Shown: positions 37,010 through 46,478 of the stretch, piece by piece
Layout: the number at the start of each line of letters is the position of its first letter
Position numbering within the stretch: position 1 is the stretch's first letter
From: JANELJ01 sp024511395
Lineage (GTDB): Bacteria > Pseudomonadota > Gammaproteobacteria > GRL18
Direction: 5' to 3'
DNA length: 64,000 nucleotides
Assembly (NCBI GenBank): GCA_963681975.1
Contig: OY820613.1
Coordinates: 1,612,001 to 1,676,000 of the forward strand
Translations under genes and position numbers: made by a program
Notes under the pieces: model-generated
Told to the model about the DNA's origin: nothing
The model's database searches: none
What the model saw: the letters and a program-made list of their open reading frames with translations, nothing else

Positions 37010-38028
37010 ACCTGAGATCTGGATAAGAACCCAGTCATTTACCTAAATACAGAGAGTTTTCATATCACTCTCATCTATTCTGATTGTCGGCTTGTCTTTT
37101 TTATGACAATAGGCAATCAGAGAACCAATAAGGTTCAACATAAAACCACTTACGCTTCTATGACGTGAATGTTCAATCTGTGTAATATTTTTTAGCTGAT
37201 CATTAACCGTTTCAATTATAAAACGTTTTTTCAGCATAATCTTATCCCACAATGCAATGGCACGTGGTTTCATGTTTCGTCTGACATTGGTAATAAGCCC
37301 GACATCCTGTTCAAACAGTTCATCACTTAAAAGACTGGAGACATAGCCTTTGTCACCATAAAGCTTTCCATATAAGTCTTTGGCCATTTCAGGAACCGGT
37401 TTTCTGTCATCTACATTACCGGCCGTCAATTTAGTGCCCAGTATTTCACCTTTATGATTAATGATCAGGTGAACTTTAAACCCATAGAACCACCCCATGG
37501 TCGATTTGCCTCGCTGAGCAACACCATCAAAGACTTTATGCCTGGGTATGCGAATGTTGTGGCATACTTTAATGCTGCTCGCATCAACAAAGGCAATTCC
37601 GGTAGGCTTTCCTTTGCAATGAGTAAAGTAAGCGCATAATGGCACCAGTACCGATGACATCACTCACAGGAAACGGCTATAGCTCAATAAATCTGGAAAC
37701 TCTTTCCTAAGATGTTGATGCACATGGCATAAATAATAACTCTTAAAATCTTTGTAATGTGACTGATGAAAGTTAATCAGGATAGTCATCAGTTCACCGG
37801 GGCTCATTACACCTTGTCGTCTTCTCTTTTTATCACCGGATTCCAGCAGTGTTTTTTCCCATTCAGGATAAAAGAACTGGTTGAAATCATCGATATTACA
37901 ATACAATTCATCTATAGTAGTCACTTGCCTGTTCCTTGTTCAAATTCATTTGATTTGGTCATTAAATGATCTGATCGAGAAACAGGCATTTAGTTCAATA
38001 TTTTTTAGTTCTTATCCAGAATTCAGGT
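37010..38028 (-). mobile_element. IS982-family element
   Basis: Terminal inverted repeats read ACCTGAGATCTGGATAAGAA and ACCTGAATTCTGGATAAGAA on the same strand, enclosing 1019 bp. The flanking 7 bp (TATTTTA and TAATTTA) differ by one base and may be a decayed duplication. The element sits between DR1 and the distal end of the CRISPR array. Confidence 0.8.
37043..37924 (-). pseudogene. IS982 transposase with an internal stop
   Basis: The two halves (about 86 and 206 residues) are in the same phase and are separated only by a TGA after YSRFL, most simply a CGA-to-TGA change. The catalytic half shows AFVDASSIKVC, GWFYGFKVHLI and IETVNDQLK, typical of IS982. Unless the stop is suppressed the transposase is inactive. 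Confidence 0.85.
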
Positions 38029-38070
38029 TAATTTAAGTTGTGTGTCCGGAATAGTATAGCCACATCATCG

Positions 38071-38119
38071 GCGTTCACGATAAATCAGAATCAGTGTTCA
38101 TGATCGGGCAGAATATGCA
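38071..38119 (-). mobile_element. IS21 terminal fragment beside the distal end of the array
   Basis: About 49 bp match the left terminus of the IS21 copies in inverted orientation, including the outer TGCATATTCTG end and one sub-repeat (GTTCATGAT...GTTCACGAT). The outer end points at the array and lies 34 bp from the last repeat. The rest of the element is missing. Confidence 0.75.
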
Positions 38120-38153
38120 ATTATGATTAAAACGCAAGTATTTAGAAAGGGAC

Positions 38154-41100
38154 CTTCTAAGCTGCCTGTACGGCAGTGAATACGGCGGAGATATAGACTC
38201 GTGCGGAAGTAACTTTCTAAGCTGCCTGTACGGCAGTGAATGTGGTGATACGTCACATTTGGAATATGCTATATTTCTAAGCTGCCTGTACGGCAGTGAA
38301 TCGCGTTATTAGACGGAGGCCCGGAACCTCCCTTTTCTAAGCTGCCTGTACGGCAGTGAATTTTTCATGACTGCACCATGTCACAAACCAAATTTTCTAA
38401 GCTGCCTGTACGGCAGTGAATTAGTTTGGAGGATGACTATGAGTCTGCGCTTATTTCTAAGCTGCCTGTACGGCAGTGAATCGCCCCACTTCACAACGAC
38501 AGTACATCAATGTTTTCTAAGCTGCCTGTACGGCAGTGAATGATAGAGTCCTCAAGTTTCATCTGAGCTTCCTTTTCTAAGCTGCCTGTACGGCAGTGAA
38601 TAGATTTTTTTAGCTGCGATGTGAGTTTCGACCTTTCTAAGCTGCCTGTACGGCAGTGAATTGGGTCAGTGACAGGGAACGCGCCCTCTGTGTTTTCTAA
38701 GCTGCCTGTACGGCAGTGAATCTGACGCGCTGGATAATCACTCACATCGCCCTTTTCTAAGCTGCCTGTACGGCAGTGAATGCGGCGATACTTCACATTT
38801 AGAATATGCTATATTTCTAAGCTGCCTGTACGGCAGTGAATAATAACTAGCCCCACCGCCAGAAGGCCCAGCTTTTCTAAGCTGCCTGTACGGCAGTGAA
38901 TCGACTTAACCCTGGGCAACCACCTGGGCGAATTTTCTAAGCTGCCTGTACGGCAGTGAATATAAAAACGCCGTTTTTTGACCACGCCGGTGTTTTCTAA
39001 GCTGCCTGTACGGCAGTGAATAGCAATCTTGCTTTAAGTACTCTCGAATTTCGTTTCTAAGCTGCCTGTACGGCAGTGAATGATGCGCTCGGCTTGGCCA
39101 GAGGGGTGTGCTGTTTCTAAGCTGCCTGTACGGCAGTGAATAGCAATCTTGCTTTAAGTACTCTCGAATTTCGTTTCTAAGCTGCCTGTACGGCAGTGAA
39201 TGATGCGCTCGGCTTGGCCAGAGGGGTGTGCTGTTTCTAAGCTGCCTGTACGGCAGTGAATAATTGATCGGCAACGTATTTAATTATACGAACTTTCTAA
39301 GCTGCCTGTACGGCAGTGAATTTTTGGTAATACTGGTCTTAATATTCGCCGCTTTTCTAAGCTGCCTGTACGGCAGTGAATTCCACCTTCTGTAACACGA
39401 TTATAACCATACTTTTCTAAGCTGCCTGTACGGCAGTGAATGGCATATATTAATAGTTGGGACGACTGGGTGCTTTCTAAGCTGCCTGTACGGCAGTGAA
39501 TCAATCGGCCGAGGATCATTAATAGCCCCGTACTTTCTAAGCTGCCTGTACGGCAGTGAATTAATCCGTCCCCAAATGATCAAAATTATCAACTTTCTAA
39601 GCTGCCTGTACGGCAGTGAATGACCCTGCGGACCTACCGGCCCAGCCGGACCATTTCTAAGCTGCCTGTACGGCAGTGAATTAGCAAGAGAAGTCTGATA
39701 AGTCGGTGAAATATTTCTAAGCTGCCTGTACGGCAGTGAATAAGATTATCACTGGTAATAATTTTACTAATCTTTTCTAAGCTGCCTGTACGGCAGTGAA
39801 TACGCTTCGCGATCTGATCTACGGTTAATTTCTTTTCTAAGCTGCCTGTACGGCAGTGAATTCTTAATGCCAAACCCTACCCCAGCGCTCGCTTTTCTAA
39901 GCTGCCTGTACGGCAGTGAATTTGATCAATTAATGAGCTCGCTGGTTGCAGGTTTTCTAAGCTGCCTGTACGGCAGTGAATTCTACGACATCAGAAGAGA
40001 GTACAAAGAAAAATTTCTAAGCTGCCTGTACGGCAGTGAATATTTTACTGCGTGCCTTTGGTCTGAGTCACATTTTCTAAGCTGCCTGTACGGCAGTGAA
40101 TACATGCTAAACGTAAATAAAGTCACATTAATCTTTCTAAGCTGCCTGTACGGCAGTGAATGATGAACCCAGCGACGTAGCTGTTTCCATTTTTTTCTAA
40201 GCTGCCTGTACGGCAGTGAATTGTCACCCTTCGGCCCACCCGCCGGACCCGCATTTCTAAGCTGCCTGTACGGCAGTGAATAATTTTCCGTACAGGCTGT
40301 TTAAGAATAGTTTTTTCTAAGCTGCCTGTACGGCAGTGAATTCCAACCGGTGATTTTACTACCCATAGCGAGCTTTCTAAGCTGCCTGTACGGCAGTGAA
40401 TAAGAGCTGGGGAAAGCCGCGCCCAAAGGGAGCTTTCTAAGCTGCCTGTACGGCAGTGAATGGGCCGCTGCTAAGGGCACTAAGGACACTACTTTTCTAA
40501 GCTGCCTGTACGGCAGTGAATATTCTACTTTGTAACTTATCAGCTCATCTGACTTTCTAAGCTGCCTGTACGGCAGTGAATGCACTAATAAAAGAGTTAG
40601 TGTTAATTTTTCTTTTCTAAGCTGCCTGTACGGCAGTGAATTACTAGTAATACGAGTAATAAAACTGTTAACATTTCTAAGCTGCCTGTACGGCAGTGAA
40701 TCGATGTTTGATGGCTCGTTTTCTGCGAACGCTTTTCTAAGCTGCCTGTACGGCAGTGAATTAACCATGAAATCGTTAACGATCGAATTGTTCTTTCTAA
40801 GCTGCCTGTACGGCAGTGAATGATGGCGTCCTCTGAAAGCATAAAGCTTTTCATTTCTAAGCTGCCTGTACGGCAGTGAATTTTTTAGTCTGCCATTTTT
40901 CTTTAATCCCGCATTTCTAAGCTGCCTGTACGGCAGTGAATCTTCCGAACAACAGCGTGGTTAACGATTTTATTTTCTAAGCTGCCTGTACGGCAGTGAA
41001 TCCTTTTCTACTCGTATCTCAAATTCTTTTTCTTTTCTAAGCTGCCTGTACGGCAGTGAATCATGTTAAAGCTTCGCAAACTAGGTTAAATGATTTCTAA

Positions 41101-42141
41101 GCTGCCTGTACGGCAGTGAATAGTCAAGCTATTAATCAGAATGCTCAGGCACATTTCTAAGCTGCCTGTACGGCAGTGAATCTTTGTCAGTGTCTGAATC
41201 ATAATAGCCATTTTTTCTAAGCTGCCTGTACGGCAGTGAATCTGAAGTTCAGTTTCTGAATACTGCGATTGCTTTTCTAAGCTGCCTGTACGGCAGTGAA
41301 TGCACTGCAACTAGTGCCTTTTTTCATTTTAATTTTCTAAGCTGCCTGTACGGCAGTGAATCTGAAGTCCAGTTCCTGAATACTGCTATTGCTTTTCTAA
41401 GCTGCCTGTACGGCAGTGAATGGCAGTGGTCTCAGTCTCATGCTCAGCAAGAATTTCTAAGCTGCCTGTACGGCAGTGAATTTAAAGTATTGATTTTAGT
41501 GTCATAAATATCTTTTCTAAGCTGCCTGTACGGCAGTGAATTAGGTGCTTTAACTGCAATTGGTGCTCTTGCTTTTCTAAGCTGCCTGTACGGCAGTGAA
41601 TACAAAGGTGACAAGGGCGACAAGGGCGATAAATTTCTAAGCTGCCTGTACGGCAGTGAATCTAAAAAAATCTACGCACTACGCGACGCGCAATTTCTAA
41701 GCTGCCTGTACGGCAGTGAATAGAGTGCATTTGGGCATTTCATTCGTTCTGTCTTTCTAAGCTGCCTGTACGGCAGTGAATGATTCTATTACTCCCATTG
41801 AAGAACCCAGTTTTTTCTAAGCTGCCTGTACGGCAGTGAATTTGTTTTTAATAACATTCCAGCGATTTATGTTTTTCTAAGCTGCCTGTACGGCAGTGAA
41901 TATGTCAGCAGCACCAGTTGACCCAGCAATAGCTTTCTAAGCTGCCTGTACGGCAGTGAATGATATCAGCTTCGCTGATGGCGGCTTTGCCGCTTTCTAA
42001 GCTGCCTGTACGGCAGTGAATGGTCAGGGCCCGCCCGAAGAGTACCCGCAGAATTTCTAAGCTGCCTGTACGGCAGTGAATTAGCGCTGAAATTGCTCTG
42101 ATTCGCATTGTTCTTTCTAAGCTGCCTGTACGGCAGTGAAT
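38154..42141 (-). CRISPR. Type I-F CRISPR array, 67 repeats and 66 spacers
   Basis: The array contains 67 copies of a 28-bp repeat with a 5-bp GC stem (CTGCC/GGCAG), the I-F hallmark recognised by Cas6f. All 66 spacers are 32 nt, giving an exact 60-bp register over 3988 bp. The repeat at the distal end (38154-38181) differs by one base; the others appear identical. In crRNA sense the array reads on the minus strand, with the leader at its right (42142 onward). One two-unit block is duplicated in tandem (39001-39120 equals 39121-39240). The length and lack of repeat decay suggest active or recently active acquisition. Confidence 0.98.
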
Positions 42142-42292
42142 AGAAATTATACCACAAAAAAACAAATTACAACAAATACTTAGGTAAAGAAATGCTTTTT
42201 ACCCCTTTTTATTGGTACTTGTCGTAACTTGTTGATTTTTCTAAATTGTTAAAGAGCAAAATTTTTTTGGTTAAAATGCTGTTTTAACCTTG
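42142..42292 (-). promoter_or_regulatory. CRISPR leader with -10 box and IHF-like site
   Basis: This AT-rich region abuts the first repeat. On the minus strand a TATAAT lies at 42151-42146, with TTGTTG 18 bp upstream as a possible -35, placing the transcript start at the first repeat. A perfect match to the IHF consensus (AATCAACAAGTTA) lies at 42225-42237, about 84 bp from the repeat. IHF bends leaders in I-E and I-F systems to guide Cas1-Cas2 integration. The site here is a prediction. Confidence 0.7.
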
Positions 42293-42333
42293 TAACTAAA
42301 GTTTAGAGTTTCAGATCCCCCAAAAAGGAGAAT
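42293..42333. repeat. Direct repeat DR2 (41 bp), behind the CRISPR leader
   Basis: The second copy of the direct repeat, containing GTTTAGAGTTTCAGATCCCC. It lies between the leader and the IS701 remnant and differs from DR1 by one substitution and one A in the A-run. Confidence 0.8.
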
Positions 42334-42515
42334 CATTTAAAATTTATTGATTACCTCAGTTAACCGATAGCCCGTAACAGGAACCAGGTATTCCGAGGTA
42401 AACAAAATAATTCAGTAAAAACAGGAAAAAAATGTAAAAAAAGCAAAAAACAGTTGACAAAAATTCGGCAGCATTGCTGCCTTCAGTAAGAAAAAACAAA
42501 CTTCTGTAGGCCGCA

Positions 42516-43309
42516 ATGCACACCAAAGGATACAGCAATATCCCCGGTGAACTGTTTTATTACATAACATTTTTAACCCAAGCGCTACCCCTTAGGAGCG
42601 TAAAAACCTTTATTGAGTTACTAATGGGCAGTTTATTAACTCAATCAGGATTTGTAACCAGTGCTATCTGGATACTGGACATGGCCAGGCAATGGCCCGG
42701 TTATTATAAATGGCTTGAAACCGGTCATTGGTCTTATCTTAAACTGATGAGACAGTGGACGGCCCTGTTTCTAAAGCTGTTTGGGGATAATCCGGTTTAT
42801 CTGACCATAGATGACTCTATCGTGCTGCGTCATTCCAAAAAGGCACCCATGAGTCAGATACACCACCAGCATGGTAATAAAACCAATCTGTCCCGGTATG
42901 TCAGAGGGCAATGCCGGGTAGCACTGGCTGCGATTGTTAAGCGTTCTGGCTGTAATACGCCTCTGCCATTGTTATTACGTTTAACACCACAGGCCGGTAA
43001 CAGTGGTAAACTGGTGATTGCCCGAAGTCTTATCCGGGCATTGCTGGAACCGCTAAAAGATAAAGCGGTTACTGTATTGGTGGACAGTTGGTATATGTGC
43101 CGTTCTTTTATTGAACCGGTACAGGCTTATAATATGACGGTTATAGGTCAGGTACGAATCGATACCGTATTATATAAACGACCCTGGCAAGGTAAAGGCC
43201 GGGGACAACCCGGAAAATATGGGACACGTTATACAAAAGAAGAAATTAAACGGCTGCCTTTAAATAAGGAAACCGTACACCTGTATGGACGTGAACAGCA
43301 GGTTAATTA
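42516..43309 (+). pseudogene. IS701-like transposase, C-terminus lost to IS5
   Basis: The 264 residues show the N-terminal part of a DDE_5/IS701 transposase: a conserved first Asp in NPVYLTIDDSIVLRHSKK and a second Asp in VTVLVDSWYMC. Family members are about 400 residues or more. The frame ends where IS5 copy 4 begins. A TTGACA box and a short hairpin (GGCAGCATTGCTGCC) lie upstream at 42453-42482. The left boundary of the element could not be fixed, and no right half is present on the far side of IS5. Confidence 0.75.
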
Positions 43310-44807
43310 GTCTGACCTGAATAAATCATATGGCATTGATTTATAAGGAAATATTGATGAGTTATGGGTGTTAAATTTGCAGGTTTTTGGTAAAATAAGC
43401 CTTATTACCTTGCAAATTTCCAGACCAGAATGAAGCCAGAGAAACAGCCAAAAATACCTCAGGAAGACCTGTTCAGGATGCGCCTTGAAAACATGCTGGA
43501 CATAAACCATGAGTTGATTAAGTTATCAAAACACATAGACCGGGAAAGTCCTGATAAAGAATGGGGTGCTCTGTTTGTATCCACTAAAGGTGCTCCTGCC
43601 ATACGCACTCGATTGATTGCAGGATTGCATTACCTGAAACACCTGCATGATTTATCGGATGAACAGGTAGTAAAAGGCTGGACAGAAAATCCGTACTGGC
43701 AGTATTTCTGTGGTGAAGAATACTTTCAGCATAAGATGCCCATACACCCTGTGACCATGACCAAATGGCGTAACCGGCCGGGTAAGTCAGGCAGTGAAAA
43801 ATTACTGATTGAAACCATTAAAGCCGGACTAAAGAGTAAAAGCATAAAGCCCGGCAGTTTAAAGAAAGTCACGGTAGATACTACCGTACAGGAAAAGAAC
43901 ATCGCTTTTCCAACCGATTCAAAGCTCCTGAACAAAGCCAGAGAAAACCTGGTTAAACTGTCCAAAGAGCACGGTATTAAACTGCGCCAGAACTATAATC
44001 GGGTTGGGCCGCAATATGTACTAATGGCCAGTCGTTATGCACATGCAAAACAGTTTAAACGCATGAAGAAAATGAACAATAAACTGAAATCCCGTTTAGG
44101 TCGTGTTAAACGGGATATTGAACGACAACTGCCCAACTATTCTGTTGATATTCAGTCTCTGTTTGAAGTAGCTCTAAAACAGGCTCAGAAACTGATTGAG
44201 CAGGAGCAGCACAGTAAAAACAAGCTTTACAGTTTACATGCACCGGAAGTCGAGTGTATCAGTAAAGGCAAAGCTCATAAGCCTTATGAATTTGGTGTTA
44301 AAGCCAGTATCGCGGTAACTAACAAGGAAGGCTTTGTTATTGGCGCTCAAAGTTGTCCGGGCAATCCTTATGATGGACATACCTTGCTGCCACAACTGGA
44401 ACAGATAAAACAGTTTACAGCCGTACAATCGGAACAGTGCTTTGTTGACCGGGGTTATCGTGGACATGAAGTAAAAGACACTAAAGTTTTTATCTCAGGT
44501 CAGAAGTGAGGCGTTACCCGAAGTATTAAAAAGGCATTAAAACGGCGCAGTGCGATTGAGCCTGAAATCGGTCATATGAAAAACGATGGCCGTTTAGATC
44601 GCTGCTACCTCAAAGGCACAGTCGGTGATGCCATTAATGTGGTTATGGTAGCCGCTGGACATAACTTAAGAAAGATCCTCAATAAGCTCCGGCTTTTGTG
44701 GCTCAAAATTATTTCCGGTTTGATGGGGTCTTTTATCAAACCGGGGCAATCAGCTGCTTTAAACCTGGCCTGATGTCAAGCTTAAAACGGTATTATTCAG
44801 GTTGAAC
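43310..44807 (+). mobile_element. IS5-family element, copy 4 (1498 bp, defective gene)
   Basis: The ends are GTCTGACCTGAATAA and GTTCAACCTGAATAA. The neighbouring 6 bp (TAATTA left, TAAATA right) match imperfectly, unlike the clean duplications of copies 1, 3 and 5. With the IS701 remnant it separates the cas operon from the CRISPR leader. Confidence 0.88.
43430..44773 (+). pseudogene. IS5-family transposase, copy 4 (nonsense mutation)
   Basis: Full length except for a TGA replacing CGA after VFISGQK (44507-44509). This removes the last 88 residues, including the catalytic IEPEIGHMKND block. Otherwise it is nearly identical to copies 1 and 5. Confidence 0.92.
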
Positions 44808-44832
44808 TAAATAATCATACATTATCTGGATT

Positions 44833-45429
44833 TTATGGGAACCATGGCGTTGTAGCAGTTTTGCTTAAACCGTAGCAATTAAAATGACCCGTTCTGGATT
44901 GTGTCAGTATTTTCTGCTCAATAAATAATTTAAATTTATTGCTTTTACTCTGATTATCCAACATCGACAAACTGGTCATATTAATATAGGGCAAGTTACA
45001 AGAATTTAGATAATGTTGAAAATGCAGCAGAGCTTGTTCTAGGGTTTCATTTTTATATTTTGCCCGTCTCTGCACTTCTTTAAGCAGGTTGCTTTTAAAT
45101 TGTTTGCGTTTATAGCAAACATATTTTTCGATATTGGCTGGAACTGCTTTGATGGGCTTGGTGTGACAATAATCATTCAGCCTTTCCAGCCATTTTTTTA
45201 TATCTAACTGCTCCAATTGCTCTTGAGTTTCCGCCAGCAAACGTAATTTGCTGCCTAGTGGAAAGCCTTTACTGCCATATTCGGGGAATGCAACAGCAAT
45301 AGCCGACTTGTTTTCAGCTATTTTATTGTCCGCTAAAGCAATATGTACCTGTTGATAGACCTTTTGCCAGATAAAGCCGAGGGTGATCTCGGCATCGGGC
45401 AGCAGGGTTATGTCCTGATAGTAGTTCAT
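44833..45429 (-). CDS. cas6f: Cas6f/Csy4 CRISPR RNA endoribonuclease
   Basis: A 198-residue I-F crRNA-processing nuclease. His29 (QQVHIAL) aligns with the catalytic His29 of Pseudomonas Csy4. The arginine/lysine-rich region (KRKQFKSNLLKEVQRRAKYK) fits the helix that grips the repeat stem, and the C-terminus (YGLSKTATTPWF) is the family ending. It cuts each repeat below the stem and stays bound in the Csy complex. It starts 3 bp after csy3 and ends 25 bp before IS5 copy 4, so the insertion spared it. Confidence 0.95.
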   Translation of the reverse strand: MNYYQDITLLPDAEITLGFIWQKVYQQVHIALADNKIAENKSAIAVAFPEYGSKGFPLGSKLRLLAETQEQLEQLDIKKWLERLNDYCHTKPIKAVPANIEKYVCYKRKQFKSNLLKEVQRRAKYKNETLEQALLHFQHYLNSCNLPYINMTSLSMLDNQSKSNKFKLFIEQKILTQSRTGHFNCYGLSKTATTPWFP

Positions 45430-45432
45430 AAT

Positions 45433-46464
45433 TTATTCCTTGCCGCTTTCACCAAATACCCCCCCACGTACCAGGACGCCCATAACATAATGTTTGTCAT
45501 TGATGTTATCCAGTTCCCCTTCAAGCACCCATTTATCAAACAAGGTGAAAAAATCACTTTTAGCCTTGGGGTTTCGATAGGCAATACCCAGGTTGGTGAC
45601 TGCACCATAAGGTTCCAGTGCAATCGGGCCGGTAGATTCGGGATCATAATCAGGATACCAGGTATCGATACTGCGAATGGCATTACCGATTTTTTGTGAG
45701 TGCATGGCTGCAATCTCATCAACGCTGTAAAGTACTTTGCTTTTACCGCCCTTGGCATTATTGCTTTTATCCAGCACCAATTCTTCACTGGGATAAACGT
45801 CCTGCGCTTTACCAACCTGTGCGTATGACATAATATCCAGCAAAATATAATCTTTTTGTCCAGATAAAGCGGCGGCAATCTCATCCGTCAGCGATTGAAT
45901 TTGCTCATCTTGTTGAACAAAGTCACGGAGATTGATATTTTTGGCATCAAAAGTCCATAAAATATCAGTTCCAACCAGCTTGATGTTGACCTCAAGGTTT
46001 TCGACGCCTACACGGTTACGCCATAAATAACGGGCATTGGCAAGATTGGTGGCATAACGTCTGGCCAGCTCTTTAAAACCATCTGCTTCAATGTAATCAT
46101 TGGCAATTGCAGTATATTTTTGATTGAATTCCTGATGATTACAGGCAGAAGGCTGCTGAATATTGGACAGCACTTTCAGGGTGAATTTTAATATCAATGT
46201 GTCCTGTTCTTCTGTCAGAGCACAACTATCCACGGTTTGCAGATTAGGCTTTTCCACCTCAACGTTCAGTTTTAACGGGTCATTTTGGACAGCCGCTTTT
46301 AGCCGGTTAGAAATCGTACCTCGAACAGATTTCTCCCGCAATTTTAGTGGTCTTTGTGTTTCTGGATCGTTACGTGTTTCCCAGTTTGTACCATACATCA
46401 TGCCATCAGAAGGCACTAGTTTTTTCTCGAATGCCAGTACGGTTGCAATGTCTTTTTTAGCCAT
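45433..46464 (-). CDS. csy3: Csy3/Cas7f1, backbone of the I-F interference complex
   Basis: The ATG at 46464 (MAKKDIATVLAFEKKLVPSD) has GGAG nearby, giving 343 residues, the usual Csy3 length. Family landmarks are MYGTNWE, NLANARYLWRNRVGVEN, ELVLDKSN and AIRSIDTWYPDY. Six copies line the crRNA spacer in the complex. The gene starts 14 bp after csy2 and is followed directly by cas6f. Confidence 0.94.
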   Translation of the reverse strand: MAKKDIATVLAFEKKLVPSDGMMYGTNWETRNDPETQRPLKLREKSVRGTISNRLKAAVQNDPLKLNVEVEKPNLQTVDSCALTEEQDTLILKFTLKVLSNIQQPSACNHQEFNQKYTAIANDYIEADGFKELARRYATNLANARYLWRNRVGVENLEVNIKLVGTDILWTFDAKNINLRDFVQQDEQIQSLTDEIAAALSGQKDYILLDIMSYAQVGKAQDVYPSEELVLDKSNNAKGGKSKVLYSVDEIAAMHSQKIGNAIRSIDTWYPDYDPESTGPIALEPYGAVTNLGIAYRNPKAKSDFFTLFDKWVLEGELDNINDKHYVMGVLVRGGVFGESGKE

Positions 46465-46478
46465 GTTTGATTCTCCAG

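Noticed and set aside
38182..42113. Self-targeting spacers against genes in this window
   Set aside because: By eye no spacer matched any sequence outside the array; a full search against the genome would be needed to be certain.
38154..42141. Several long open frames inside the array with recurring IHCRTGSLE, SLPYRQLR or FLSCLYGSE motifs
   Set aside because: They are translations of the CRISPR repeat every 20 codons (60 bp divisible by three), not proteins.
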